Shown here piece by piece: positions 8,685 to 17,781 of a stretch of 64,000 bases of DNA. Positions within the stretch are counted from its first letter, which is position 1. Every line of letters begins with the position of its first letter. The translations under genes were made by a program, and so were the position numbers. Source of the stretch: Nitrospiraceae bacterium. GTDB lineage: Bacteria; Nitrospirota; Nitrospiria; Nitrospirales; UBA8639. The stretch lies in the NCBI GenBank assembly GCA_020632595.1, contig JACKFF010000003.1:248001-312000 (forward strand), read 5' to 3'. The notes below the pieces were generated by a model, which had not been told where the DNA came from, searched no databases, and saw only the letters and a program-made list of their open reading frames with translations.

Positions 8685-9071
8685 TCACGTCGATGAATCA
8701 GGCAGAGTACTCAGCAGTTCTTTCACAAGGCTCACCAGATCATTCAGGAGAAAAGGCTTGGGGAGTGTGCGGGTGGCACCAAACTCAGCCGCCTCTACCA
8801 AAAATTCCAAATCACGATTCCCACCTCCCGACATGGCAATCATTAATGGAGGAGAAGGTTTCCCAGCAAGTGCCCGTATCACTTCTAGGCCGTCCATTTC
8901 AGGCATGAGCACATCAGTAATGACCAGATCAACGGGACTCTCATGATAAAGCCTTAGCCCCAGTCGGCCATCGGAAGCAGTCTGAACATCATAGCCTTCC
9001 ATCACCAACCGATCTCGCAAGGTTGAACATAATTCGGGGTCATCTTCCAAGAGTAAAATTTTCGCTTTCAC
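8685..9071 (-). CDS. Stand-alone response regulator receiver
   Basis: A 128-residue CheY-like receiver without output domain. Visible are the acidic pair in LLLEDD (Asp10, Asp11), the phospho-acceptor Asp in VITDVLMPEMDG (about residue 53), the Ser switch residue in IAMSGG and the conserved Lys in LPKPF (about 104). Start is GTG at 9071 with TGAGGTGG just upstream; the apparent ATG two bases further is out of frame. No histidine kinase lies nearby, so its phosphodonor is encoded elsewhere. Another single-domain receiver follows it on the same strand 128 bases upstream, and a third is at 55683. Confidence 0.9.
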   Translation of the reverse strand: MKAKILLLEDDPELCSTLRDRLVMEGYDVQTASDGRLGLRLYHESPVDLVITDVLMPEMDGLEVIRALAGKPSPPLMIAMSGGGNRDLEFLVEAAEFGATRTLPKPFLLNDLVSLVKELLSTLPDSST

Positions 9072-9198
9072 ATATCCACCTCACCAAGGTCTCGATTACC
9101 GTTATCTCACGACGCAATTTTGCATATTTTTGAGGTTTTTATCGGATTTCATGAGCAAAAATTTCAAACCACTCCCTCACAAAACGGCTTGGGGGAGG

Positions 9199-9570
9199 TT
9201 ATGGCTTGCCGGCTCGGGATACCAAGGCCAGAAGCTCATGATAATCAATCGGTTTTTCCAGAAACGCAAAAGCCCCTGCTTGCATTGCTTCTTTTTCAAT
9301 TTCCCTTGTCATATTACCACTCACAAGTATGACTCGCACATCCTGTCCCTTCACACGGTAGGACAGGGCTTTCAGAAAATCCAGCCCATTGAGAACGGGC
9401 ATATGATAATCTGATATGACAATATCCACGTCGAGCCCTCCATCCAACAAAACCAGGGCCTCCCGACCATCCTCGGCTTCCTTCGCAGTAAACCCGTGAC
9501 TCTCCAAATACAGACGCAAGGCCTGCCTGAAAGGCCGGTCGTCTTCAATTAATAAAATTGGTTTTTTCAT
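9199..9570 (-). CDS. Stand-alone response regulator receiver
   Basis: A single receiver domain: PILLIEDDRPF at the N-terminus with the acidic pair, phospho-acceptor Asp in VISDYHMPVLNG, switch Ser in ILVSGN and Lys in LEKPID. The ATG at 9570 (MKKPILL) gives 123 residues, the usual receiver length. The frame is open upstream to TTG at 9663 and includes ATGs at 9651 and 9645, one of which may be used instead because the Shine-Dalgarno signal at 9570 is poor. No kinase or output partner is adjacent. It may be co-transcribed with the receiver at 8685-9071. Confidence 0.85.
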   Translation of the reverse strand: MKKPILLIEDDRPFRQALRLYLESHGFTAKEAEDGREALVLLDGGLDVDIVISDYHMPVLNGLDFLKALSYRVKGQDVRVILVSGNMTREIEKEAMQAGAFAFLEKPIDYHELLALVSRAGKP

Positions 9571-10119
9571 AATTTGGTACGCCAATGGACTAGCCACATA
9601 GATGTCGGGGATCGTCACATGGCCTGTGACATCGCCTATCGTTTCCATGCTCATGAATCGCAACCTGATAAAAGGTTATGAATCAATTGATCCCTGCTCG
9701 ATCCAACTTCCTAAAGAAGCAAAAGTATTGCCAAGCTCTTTCTTTATAGCTTTCAATAGAATTTTCAAAGTAACGCATTGAAATTAAAAGTAAATTTTTC
9801 TTAGAACTCGACCCACTGCCCATTTAGAGTGAGGGAAGTCTCAATTCAGTTATCTAAATAGATAAGGGGCGTATCCCTTGGAATGCTTATAGAACGATGC
9901 ATTTATCCTCCTCCCTAAAACCTCCCTGGATTTCTCAAGAAAGGAGAAGGCATCTCTACCGATAAGACGGGCCCACAGTCCTTTAACCCAGTAAACCCTT
10001 AAAGGGGTACTTTTGCGGAACATGCATCTCATTTCTCATTTGATACCCTATGGGAAACTTGCTAAAAGAAGGCTCCAAGTTTTATGAATCCAACCCTAAC
10101 TTTTGATGTCCTCTGAAGC
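9571..10119. other. Non-coding gap upstream of the first 2OG oxygenase
   Basis: Apart from possible N-terminal extension codons of the receiver, I see no supported gene. A 60-residue minus-strand frame at 9850-10032 lacks a ribosome binding site and recognisable features. Composition is AT-rich around 9740-9860. Confidence 0.4.
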
Positions 10120-10770
10120 ATGAAAGCCAATTTCTCCCAATTTCATCCTGACCAATTTTCGTTTGCCAAGGACCCCGTGTTGATCCTGGAAAATTTTTGG
10201 AGTCAGGAAGAACGGAAGGTTGTTCGGGAAGCCATGGCACAATCGAAATGGATTGCCTTGGCGGATATGCCAGCCGTAGCTCAAGCCTTTCCCAATTGCG
10301 GCAATTGGAAGAAATCAGACATTGGCCCCTCTGAGGCTACTCATTTCATCCAACGGGTCGGAATGTCCTGCATTGCCGCCTATGTTGAATCCTTCCCAAA
10401 CATCAAAAAGCGGCACGTTAATTTTAACTATTATTCGTATAGTGCGGGTGACTGTCTCCCTACCCACGACGATACGGACGACCTCTATACCTATGCCAAG
10501 GGCCGTCGACCACCAACCCGTCGTCTCGCCTTGGTCACCTATTTCCACGAAGAGTGGCATCCGGATTGGGGAGGGGAACTTATTTTGTATGGTCCTCCCA
10601 CGAATTCTAAAAAGAATACGTCCTTACAGGTGACACATTGCATTCCTCCATTGCCGGGATCTTTGGCCATTTTCGCAGTGCCTCGACAACATCGAGTCTG
10701 CCGGGTAGACGTTCTTGCTGGAGACCATACCCGCCTTTCCATCGCCGGATGGTTCATGACAGAACATTGA
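10120..10770 (+). CDS. 2OG-Fe(II) oxygenase superfamily protein
   Basis: 216 residues. The double-stranded beta-helix metal triad is visible: His116 and Asp118 in LPTHDDTD and His191 in PRQHRV, with Arg205 (DHTRLSIAGWF) placed to bind 2-oxoglutarate. The layout is that of the prolyl-4-hydroxylase/SM-20-like group, which hydroxylate proteins or small molecules. The segment WGGELILYG is the typical strand between the two halves. Substrate unknown. ATG at 10120 has only a weak upstream GAAG. A second, different 2OG oxygenase follows at 11224 and an RmlD-like reductase after that, all on the plus strand, suggesting a small modification locus. Confidence 0.85.
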   Translation: MKANFSQFHPDQFSFAKDPVLILENFWSQEERKVVREAMAQSKWIALADMPAVAQAFPNCGNWKKSDIGPSEATHFIQRVGMSCIAAYVESFPNIKKRHVNFNYYSYSAGDCLPTHDDTDDLYTYAKGRRPPTRRLALVTYFHEEWHPDWGGELILYGPPTNSKKNTSLQVTHCIPPLPGSLAIFAVPRQHRVCRVDVLAGDHTRLSIAGWFMTEH

Positions 10771-11223
10771 AACACTTCACAGCACCCAAACCTTTTTCAG
10801 TCTTTTCATTTCAAATCCGGAAGAGATCCCACTTCCCGAAGCTGTGATGCAGCAGGGCCTTCCCAGCTTGAAGCTCCTGCCATGAAGGCTCACAACGTGT
10901 CCCGATTGGGTGAGACGTTGCCGTACCCTAGCGAATGGTTGAAAAACTCAAAATTTTTTGAGAGCTTATCGGGATCAAAATTTTTACAATCATCCATGAG
11001 CGAAACAGGATACGCAAAAAGGCCCGTCCAGCAAGGCCGGGATGACCATATTACGCAGGGGGAATCTGAGGGCTGGCCACACAACCGCCTTGGGGATTAC
11101 AATCGCACGACGGCTTCTTTGGGCAAAAGGGATGGAAAGACTGAGTACGCAATGGAGTGGAGAGGGTGCCATTTCAAGCTTCCACCTGCGACGTCAGACA
11201 TCTGAATTTCAAGGAGATGCGCA
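10771..11223. other. Gap with a fragment of the 130-bp inverted-repeat element
   Basis: No gene is supported. At 11015-11040 the sequence AAAAAGGCCCGTCCAGCAAG matches one end of the inverted-repeat element found whole at 63347-63470 (its end reads AAAAATTCCCGTCCAGCAAG). The rest of the element is not recognisable, so this is a truncated copy. An open frame across it (10882-11205) has no ribosome binding site and no protein-like features. Confidence 0.45.
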
Positions 11224-11793
11224 ATGGATAAGGTATCGGATTATATTTTTGTGACGAACGTGATTCCTCGACATATTTGCCAGGAAGTTCTGGAGGAAAT
11301 TAAAAACAAAGCGTGGAAACCTCATACCTGGTATAACTATTCAGCCGATAATTTCAAATCCGAGCCTGAAAAAGAATTAGATACCCTCAATACCACCCAG
11401 GCCCTACAGGATAAGTTAGCCCCGTTTATCTGCCAATCCGTCGAAGAATACATGATGAAGTTTGCGAAGCAGGAAGATGAACGCATTAAAAGTTTTATCC
11501 AAACCTTCACGCCCATACGGTTTAACCGGTACCGCACCGGAACCATGATGAGGAAACATTACGATCATATTCATTCGATTTTTGACGGGAAATATAAAGG
11601 CATCCCCATCTTGTCCTTATTAGGGGTGCTGAACGAGGGCTATGAAGGGGGCGAATTTCTCTTCTCTTCCCACCATGAGGTGAAACTGAAAACCGGGGAT
11701 ATGCTTGTCTTTCCTTCCAACTTCATGTATCCACATGAAGTCAAAGAAGTCACCAAGGGTGAACGGTACACCTTTGTAGGTTGGGCATTTTAA
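11224..11793 (+). CDS. 2OG-Fe(II) oxygenase, prolyl hydroxylase-like
   Basis: 189 residues. Iron ligands His112 and Asp114 (RKHYDHIHS) and distal His171 (MYPHEVKEV) with 2OG-binding Arg181 (GERYTFVGW) are all present. The segment NRYRTGTMMRKHYD matches the Fe(II)/2OG dioxygenases of the PiuC/prolyl-4-hydroxylase type, and GGEFLFSSH the central strand. Likely soluble. The ATG at 11224 has an excellent AAGGAGA seven bases upstream. It is only distantly related to the enzyme at 10120, so the pair is not a simple tandem duplication. The substrate is not known. Confidence 0.88.
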   Translation: MDKVSDYIFVTNVIPRHICQEVLEEIKNKAWKPHTWYNYSADNFKSEPEKELDTLNTTQALQDKLAPFICQSVEEYMMKFAKQEDERIKSFIQTFTPIRFNRYRTGTMMRKHYDHIHSIFDGKYKGIPILSLLGVLNEGYEGGEFLFSSHHEVKLKTGDMLVFPSNFMYPHEVKEVTKGERYTFVGWAF

Positions 11794-11858
11794 ATTGTGA
11801 GACTACGGGAAATCGCCACCTTCATGATTTACCCCATTTCCTCAATGCCTCGGCGCAG

Positions 11859-12692
11859 ATGACCCATTCCACGCTCCTCTTCGGCGCGACCTCCATTCTT
11901 GGGTTCAACCTCGCCAGATTATTTCCGGACACCATTCTGCCGTTTATCTCCCCGGGCAATTCTTCGAAATCAGTTTGTGAGTGGCCGGTCCTTCAGTTGG
12001 AAAATTCAGATTGGGTGGAACGCACCTTGGCTCAATATCAGCCGAAAGTCCTGTTGTATTGCCATGCGGTGTGTGATGTGCCGAAGTGTGAAGCCGACCC
12101 CGATTGGGCGCATGAGATCAACGTCCAACATCTCGGTCGTGTGGTGGAGAAACTACCAGCCCATATCCGATTAGTGTATGTGTCCTCGGATCATGTCTTT
12201 GGCGGGGATGGGGAGTACCATGAATATTCTCCCCCATGCCCAATTAGTGTGTATGGCCAGACCCGTGTCAACGCAGAAAAGCTGGTTTTGAATCGACACG
12301 GGTCGCTGGTGATTCGGACGGGTCTGGCGATTGGCCCTTCCCCGAACGGGCGCACAGGGCATTTGGATTGGCTTCGTTACCGCACTCAACAGCATCTACC
12401 CATTACCATTGTTGAGGATGAATCTCGCTCCGTTGTGTGGGTGACAGATCTGGCCAGACGCGTCATGAAATTCGCACAGAGCACTGAGACAGGCATCCGG
12501 CATATCTCCGCCACTCGGGCTGTATCAAGAGTGGAATTGGCCAAGCATCTGATGTCGATTTTGGGAGCACCTCCCACTTTCCGGTGCGAGAGCCGTCATC
12601 AACGGCCGGCCCCACATTTGGGCCGGGTGGCATTAACCAGCGCCTATGCAGATAACCTTTCTCTGCCCTTGGCAAGCGTCCTGGATGGCTGA
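11859..12692 (+). CDS. RmlD-like NAD(P)-dependent sugar-nucleotide reductase
   Basis: An extended short-chain dehydrogenase of 277 residues when started at ATG 11859 (MTHSTLLFGATSILG); the frame is open further upstream but the Rossmann motif sits at the N-terminus from this start. GATSILGFNL is the dinucleotide-binding loop, YVSSDHVFGGDG contains the catalytic serine region and VYGQTRVNAEK the YxxxK position. Here the catalytic lysine is replaced: Tyr-Gly-Gln-Thr-Arg. The rest follows the dTDP-4-dehydrorhamnose reductase fold (EYSPPCPISVYG; late VVWVTDLARRVM). Whether it reduces a nucleotide sugar is uncertain. It starts 65 bases after the 2OG oxygenase and is probably co-transcribed with it. 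Confidence 0.75.
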   Translation: MTHSTLLFGATSILGFNLARLFPDTILPFISPGNSSKSVCEWPVLQLENSDWVERTLAQYQPKVLLYCHAVCDVPKCEADPDWAHEINVQHLGRVVEKLPAHIRLVYVSSDHVFGGDGEYHEYSPPCPISVYGQTRVNAEKLVLNRHGSLVIRTGLAIGPSPNGRTGHLDWLRYRTQQHLPITIVEDESRSVVWVTDLARRVMKFAQSTETGIRHISATRAVSRVELAKHLMSILGAPPTFRCESRHQRPAPHLGRVALTSAYADNLSLPLASVLDG

Positions 12693-12921
12693 AGAATCTA
12701 ATTCTCAAATACGCCATCCCCTAGATTGTCTTACAGATTAAGCTTGTGGCACACCAACCCCTCTGGCTTTCTAAACAAACAAATCCGGCCAACGCGCAGA
12801 TGACTGGTTTTTGGAAAATTGAACTGTAGGGTTCAACAGCGTCCTGGAAGTTTCTTCCTAATTGTGTGGCGGGTGTATCCAATGCGAGGAGTCTGGGCCC
12901 TTTCGATCAACCTGTGACCGG

Positions 12922-13446
12922 CTAGGCGGATGAAGAATGAGAGGCTAGAAATACGAGCTGCAACCCGATAATTGTTTTGGCATCACGAATAGTGCCGTCC
13001 TGAATAGCGGCCAACGCCTTTTCAAGCGGCCATTCCACCACTTCCAACACTTCATCGTGGTCCAAATTCTGGCGTCCTTCCTTCAGATCCGTTCCCCGAT
13101 AGATATGGATGACTTCATCCGTAAATCCTGGAGCGGTCCAAATACTGGTGAATAACTCCAACCGACCGGCCTGATAGCCAATTTCTTCCTCCAGCTCGCG
13201 TGCGGCACAGATGAGCGGGTCTTCCTGGGGATGTAGTTTGCCCGCGGGGATTTCATAAATAAACCCTCCCGCTGCATGGCGAAATTGCCGAATGAGGATA
13301 ACGGTACCGTCATCTTTGACCGGAACAACAGCCGAGGCGCCAGGATGGCGAATTACTTCTAAGTCAGTGGACTGCCCATTGGGCAATGTTACCGTTTCGC
13401 GGTTGAGAATTAAGACTTTTCCGGCATAGATATGTTCAATCGACAA
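12922..13446 (-). CDS. NUDIX hydrolase, ADP-ribose pyrophosphatase type
   Basis: 174 residues. The Nudix box is complete, beginning GKLHPQED and ending ARELEEEIGY (about residues 70-92), and coordinates Mg2+ for pyrophosphate hydrolysis. Upstream, FRHAAGGFIYEIPAG is the substrate-side segment of the ADP-ribose/nucleoside-diphosphate-sugar subgroup. Start: TTG at 13446 is the only start that keeps the N-terminal strand; an in-frame stop lies a few codons upstream. It is the last gene of a four-gene minus-strand operon and starts 42 bases after gcvT. A housekeeping role in ADP-ribose clearance is the usual assignment. Confidence 0.88.
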   Translation of the reverse strand: MSIEHIYAGKVLILNRETVTLPNGQSTDLEVIRHPGASAVVPVKDDGTVILIRQFRHAAGGFIYEIPAGKLHPQEDPLICAARELEEEIGYQAGRLELFTSIWTAPGFTDEVIHIYRGTDLKEGRQNLDHDEVLEVVEWPLEKALAAIQDGTIRDAKTIIGLQLVFLASHSSSA

Positions 13447-13488
13447 AGGAGTTCTCGTTTCAGTCAGATTGATGAATACAATGGCGTT

Positions 13489-14586
13489 TTAAGATTTTGG
13501 ACGCTTGTAAAACGGAAGTGTGACGATCTTGGCTTGTACCCGTTTTCCACGAATGTCGATTTCAAGCGACATGCCTTCCTTGCACAGCGCAGGGGGCACA
13601 TATCCTAAGCCAATCCCTTTTTGCAAAATTGGCGAAAAATTTCCACTGGTGACCTTACCCACCAATTGTTCCTTGCTGGAAATAGTCATGTCGTGGCGTG
13701 GAATACCGCGTTCCACCATTTCAAAGGCAGCAAGCTGACGAGTGAGACCATCCTTCTGTTGTTTGCGTAACGCGAGGTGTCCTTGAAACTCGCCTTTATC
13801 CCAGGCCACTACCCACTCGGCACTTGCTTCCAGCGGGGAGGTGTTCTCATCTATATCGTTGCCATACAGCAAGTAGCCCACGTCTAACCGCAAAAGATCT
13901 CGCGCCCCTAGCCCTGCGGGTTTGGCTTCGAATTCCGCTCCCGCCTTCAATAGTCGATCCCACGCGGAGGCCGCTTGCGCCGCAGGCACATACCATTCAT
14001 ATCCAAGCTCTCCGGTATATCCCGTTCGACTCAGCAAACCGGAAAATTCCATGCCCTCCAGCGCCAAACAATTTCGGGGCTTCAGGGTTTCAATTTGTAC
14101 TCCCATGAGGTTTTGCATGATGGCTTTTGATGCCGGCCCTTGAATGGCAATTTGGGCCAACTCTGCTGATTGATCACGAATGATCGCTCGCGGAAATCTT
14201 TCCGACTGCTGCTTCAAGAACCACTGGAGCATCTTTTCCCGATTGGAGGCATTGACGCAAACCAAAAACGAGGCGGACCCGGTTTTATAGACAAATACGT
14301 CATCGAGAATGCCACCGGAGGGTTGGCAGGCCATACCATATTGGGCCTGCCCTTTCTGGAGGCGACTGATGTCATTGGTACTGACCCATTGAAGAAAGGC
14401 TTCAGCCTGGTCTCCTGATACCTCGATGCGTCCCATGTGACTGACGTCGAAGAAACCAGCCGCTTTCCTGACCGCAAAATACTCCTCAAGGACACCGGTA
14501 TATTGGATGGGCATGAGCCAGCCGGCGAAATCCACCAGCTTGGCATTGAGCGCACGATGGGCGTGAACGAGCGGGGTTTCGTTCAT
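13489..14586 (-). CDS. gcvT: Aminomethyltransferase, glycine cleavage T protein
   Basis: 365 residues, the normal GcvT length. It transfers the methylene group of glycine from the H-protein lipoyl arm to tetrahydrofolate. Recognisable: HRALNAKLVDFAGWLMPIQY at the N-terminus, FDVSHMGRIEV, and RTGYTGELGYE in the central folate-binding domain; LRLDVGYLLYG follows. The ATG at 14586 shares its A with the TGA stop of the upstream FKBP gene, so the two are translationally coupled; a TTG three bases earlier is the alternative start. gcvH, gcvP and lipoylation genes are not in the window. In nitrite oxidisers glycine cleavage feeds C1 folate and glycine/serine metabolism. Confidence 0.93.
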   Translation of the reverse strand: MNETPLVHAHRALNAKLVDFAGWLMPIQYTGVLEEYFAVRKAAGFFDVSHMGRIEVSGDQAEAFLQWVSTNDISRLQKGQAQYGMACQPSGGILDDVFVYKTGSASFLVCVNASNREKMLQWFLKQQSERFPRAIIRDQSAELAQIAIQGPASKAIMQNLMGVQIETLKPRNCLALEGMEFSGLLSRTGYTGELGYEWYVPAAQAASAWDRLLKAGAEFEAKPAGLGARDLLRLDVGYLLYGNDIDENTSPLEASAEWVVAWDKGEFQGHLALRKQQKDGLTRQLAAFEMVERGIPRHDMTISSKEQLVGKVTSGNFSPILQKGIGLGYVPPALCKEGMSLEIDIRGKRVQAKIVTLPFYKRPKS

Positions 14587-15047
14587 CAACGCAGATCGAG
14601 CAGTTCGACTTCAAAGATGAGAGTGGCATTGGGGGGAACAGCTGCTCCGGCACCTCGAGAACCGTATCCCAATTGCGGCGGAATTACCAATTTGCGGATA
14701 CCGCCGATTTTCATCCCTTCGACGCCCTCGTCCCAACCCTTAATCACCCGGCCCGCCCCTAATCGAAAGGAAAATGGTGAATTACGATCTTTAGAACTAT
14801 CGAATTTTTTTCCGTCGGTGAGTGTCCCCGTGTAATGGACAATGGCGGTTTCTCCGGCATGGGCTTCACGCCCGGAACCAATGACGAGATCGACATATTG
14901 TAATCCAGAAGGCGTGGTCACCATCGCTTCTTCCGCCGCCTTACCAGCCAGAGGATTCAATACAAATATAATAAGAAGGATGATCCAAGACCCTATAATG
15001 AATACGGGTAATCGAAGACCTGATTGTAATGGTATACCGTTTTTCAT
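14586..15047 (-). CDS. FKBP-type peptidyl-prolyl isomerase, exported or membrane-anchored
   Basis: 153 residues. A hydrophobic N-terminal segment (about residues 14-34, ending near AGKAAEE) acts as signal peptide or anchor. The FKBP domain follows: TPSGLQYVDLVIGSG, VHYTGTLTDGKKFDSS, FRLGAGRVIKGWDEGVEGM and IPPQLGYGSRGAG include the residues that form the isomerase pocket (Tyr, Phe-Asp, Val-Ile, Trp). It folds proteins outside the cytoplasm. It overlaps the upstream FIST gene by four bases (ATGA) and abuts gcvT, an operon arrangement without obvious functional logic. Confidence 0.9.
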   Translation of the reverse strand: MKNGIPLQSGLRLPVFIIGSWIILLIIFVLNPLAGKAAEEAMVTTPSGLQYVDLVIGSGREAHAGETAIVHYTGTLTDGKKFDSSKDRNSPFSFRLGAGRVIKGWDEGVEGMKIGGIRKLVIPPQLGYGSRGAGAAVPPNATLIFEVELLDLR

Positions 15048-16288
15048 GAACCTCTCTCTTTGCTAATGTGAAACGTATCCGATGCCATGCCCGTTTTTGA
15101 TGGGCGAGACACTTCGTCGTAAAACAGGGCCATACTGGCCGTATAACCATGCAAAAAATTCTTCCCGCTCACGGGGCCAATTTCTCCACCTGCAAAGAAC
15201 CCCGCTATTGGCATGGTTCCCATTTGTTGTTGCAGAGTGGACACATCATGGTGAGGAGTTTCGAAAAATCGCCGCCCGCGCCCATTACAACTAAATAGCA
15301 ACGCGCCTTTAGGCAGGCTGTCCGGATGGGTCATTCGCTCCTTCGATAAAAGTAAATGGAAGTCTTCACTCGCGGCATGAGCATCCCGCACATGGAACTG
15401 AATCGTTTGGCCCTCCTGGACAAAGTCCGCGATGGCGAGACTCCCAGATTCCCGATCGGCTCCTAACAGGCCACGGATCAAAAAGTCCCCTTGGCCGAAT
15501 TCGGGGCGATGTTCGTCCATGGCAATACCCACTTGCAGTCCGTGCGCCACTTGTTGTTGTTCGTGTTCATCCAACGCTTTCAAGGTGGTTTCCAACCGCT
15601 CCAACGGCGGAATTCCCCCAAGCTCCTGAATGATATTTCGATCGACCTTGGTCACAACATACCGTTCACCAATAGGTTGGCACCCTTGAGACACCACCGT
15701 CCGGATTTCCAATCCACCCTGAACGGCCACACCTACAACCCCGGACCCGATAATGTCGCGATTCAAGACCAGGCGGCTTTCCCCAACATCCATGCCTCCA
15801 CTGGCAATTCCTCCAATAGCGGACGAGCCGGGAGCATGCTCCTCCAACTGAAACAATAATTCATCTATGGGGGTAGAAAACGGATCGGCAAAGAGGAAAA
15901 ACGTGTAAGGATGGGTAATGTCTTCCAATGCCACCGGCCAGCCATCTAGTGACGCTTCCTCACCCTCTGTATCTGGCGTTAACTTGAAGGGCACCACTCG
16001 CAGATTAGTGGTTCTCAAGCCCCAGAGCACCAGACCAGGATGTTCTTCAATTTCCTGATCGCCTCCAATTACCCCTTGTCCCATACACCCCACCAGTACC
16101 TGAGGACGAAGGTTCTCGTGGATAATGTCGACCATGCGTTGAATATCCGAGGAATAATGGGGAGAAAAAAAGACAAATGCGAGATGACACTCCGCTTGGC
16201 CTAATGCCTCATACACCGATACTGCTACCGCCTGGGCGGCCGCTTCTGGATGAGCTTCTTGGGAAAGGGCAACGTGACACTGCATCAT
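15044..16288 (-). CDS. FIST domain protein
   Basis: 414 residues with a FIST-N region (about 25-210: LVGCMGQGVIGGDQE, SSAIGGIASGG) and a FIST-C region (about 225-395: VGIAMDEHR, LLFSCNGRGRRFF, MPIAGFFAGGEIGPV, YTASMALF). FIST domains are predicted small-ligand sensors, proposed to bind amino acids or related metabolites, and are often linked to signalling proteins; here the protein is stand-alone. First gene of the four-gene operon FIST-FKBP-gcvT-NUDIX. The start is one of two adjacent ATGs. Confidence 0.9.
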   Translation of the reverse strand: MMQCHVALSQEAHPEAAAQAVAVSVYEALGQAECHLAFVFFSPHYSSDIQRMVDIIHENLRPQVLVGCMGQGVIGGDQEIEEHPGLVLWGLRTTNLRVVPFKLTPDTEGEEASLDGWPVALEDITHPYTFFLFADPFSTPIDELLFQLEEHAPGSSAIGGIASGGMDVGESRLVLNRDIIGSGVVGVAVQGGLEIRTVVSQGCQPIGERYVVTKVDRNIIQELGGIPPLERLETTLKALDEHEQQQVAHGLQVGIAMDEHRPEFGQGDFLIRGLLGADRESGSLAIADFVQEGQTIQFHVRDAHAASEDFHLLLSKERMTHPDSLPKGALLFSCNGRGRRFFETPHHDVSTLQQQMGTMPIAGFFAGGEIGPVSGKNFLHGYTASMALFYDEVSRPSKTGMASDTFHISKERGS

Positions 16289-16418
16289 AATTCAATAGTT
16301 TCGAAGTCTAGCAATCCCCGCCAAACGATGTCCATGAAAGAGATTTGGTGAATTTTTTCCTCTTTGCCTACCCATTTGCGATAAAGCCAAAAAAACATTC
16401 ATCCTGGACGGAAGCTGT

Positions 16419-17705
16419 TTACTGAATTGGGCGGCCATAGGTATTTAAAATCGAACGGAGTCTTTCAACAGAGATCGCCTCAAAGCGTCGTCCATCTCTA
16501 CCTGTAACCGTCGTGGCTTGCAACAAGGCATTGAGAATGGCCTCTTCCGTGGCCTCTACCGCGGCTTGAAACAGGGGGTTGATATGGGTATCGGCAAGGT
16601 GGGCCATAAAAAATGTCCGGTGTTCCGGATAATGAGGAATAACATTGCCGGTGGAAAACGCCAGGACAAAATCTCCACTGCCATGATGGGAGATGGACCC
16701 GGTTCGTGCCAATCCTATGGTAGCCCGGCGCGAGAGTCTAGACAGTTGCCGTGCATCAAGGGGAGCATCCGTCGCAATAATGATAATAATGGACCCACTG
16801 TCCTGTCGTCTTTGAAGGATCTCTCCCGGAAGCTCGCCCAGAGCTGTTACAATCGACTCTTCGTGGGCTTTGCGTGAAACGGTTGACAGATCCGTATTAT
16901 AGATTTTTCCCACCGGCACTCCCTCGATCGTTAATTCATGGCGACGGCCATGGTTCGCATTCACCAACACGCCGACACGATATCCTCCTTCTTCGGATGG
17001 AAGCACTCGAGAGGCGGTACCAATGCCACCTTTAAATTGATAGGACACCATTCCTGTCCCTGCCCCGACAGACCCCTCTGGAACAGGACCTATTGTTGCC
17101 GTTTCCAGGGCGTGAATCACATCTTCCGGAGACACATGTCTTCCCTGACTATCATTCAGTCGACTATCGTCGCATTCAGCCACCACAGGGGTGAGCGTAT
17201 CATCAGTTATCCCAATGTCGGGATAGCGCTGAATCATCCAGCTCATGACCCCATCGGCCACGCGAGGGACATTCAAGGTATTCGTTAACGCGATGGGATA
17301 TTCTAAAAACCCTGATTCCGCAACCCAGGCCAACCCCGTCATTTCCCCTGTCCCATTTAATACAAACGCACCAGCTGGAACTTTATGATGCCAAACATCT
17401 TCACGCGGGATAATAACGGTGACACCGGTCCGAACCGGGCCTTGACCTGCCTGCAAAGCCCCCTCGCCTTCATGAATGGTGACATGTCCCACTTTCACCC
17501 CTTGGACATCGGTGATGGCATTCATTTCCCCCGAAGCATACCGGCCAATGGTGATTCCAAGATCTTTCACATGGGGGCGGGGTTCTACAAAATCCTGTGT
17601 GGCAGAGGCATTGGCCACTACGGCAGAGGCAGTCCATACACAGCCAATTCCTAACATGCTCAAAAGAAAGACCTGTACGCCGTGATTCAATCCGGGAAAA
17701 CGCAT
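16419..17705 (-). CDS. P1-family peptidase (DmpA/L-aminopeptidase-D-esterase type), exported
   Basis: 428 residues from ATG 17705 (preferred because it places the signal peptide, about residues 1-35, at the N-terminus and has GGA upstream). DmpA-family enzymes are N-terminal-nucleophile amidases that self-cleave before a serine. The GSIIIIIATDAPLDARQL segment contains the Gly-Ser expected at the cleavage point, and ITDVQGVKVGHVT, GTGEMTGLAW, GGIGTASRVLP and VLVNANHGRRHEL match the family. It would release N-terminal residues, or small peptides including beta-amino acids, in the periplasm. Third gene of a minus-strand run after DUF502 and GNAT. Confidence 0.88.
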   Translation of the reverse strand: MRFPGLNHGVQVFLLSMLGIGCVWTASAVVANASATQDFVEPRPHVKDLGITIGRYASGEMNAITDVQGVKVGHVTIHEGEGALQAGQGPVRTGVTVIIPREDVWHHKVPAGAFVLNGTGEMTGLAWVAESGFLEYPIALTNTLNVPRVADGVMSWMIQRYPDIGITDDTLTPVVAECDDSRLNDSQGRHVSPEDVIHALETATIGPVPEGSVGAGTGMVSYQFKGGIGTASRVLPSEEGGYRVGVLVNANHGRRHELTIEGVPVGKIYNTDLSTVSRKAHEESIVTALGELPGEILQRRQDSGSIIIIIATDAPLDARQLSRLSRRATIGLARTGSISHHGSGDFVLAFSTGNVIPHYPEHRTFFMAHLADTHINPLFQAAVEATEEAILNALLQATTVTGRDGRRFEAISVERLRSILNTYGRPIQ

Positions 17706-17781
17706 ATTTCCAGTCCTATCTGTCCTCCAGCCCATTCACCCATAGCAGGGAAGATACAGGAAGATACATATCCGCCATTTA

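Noticed and set aside
9850..10032. 60-codon minus-strand frame
   Set aside because: No start signal, no recognisable feature, and isolated.
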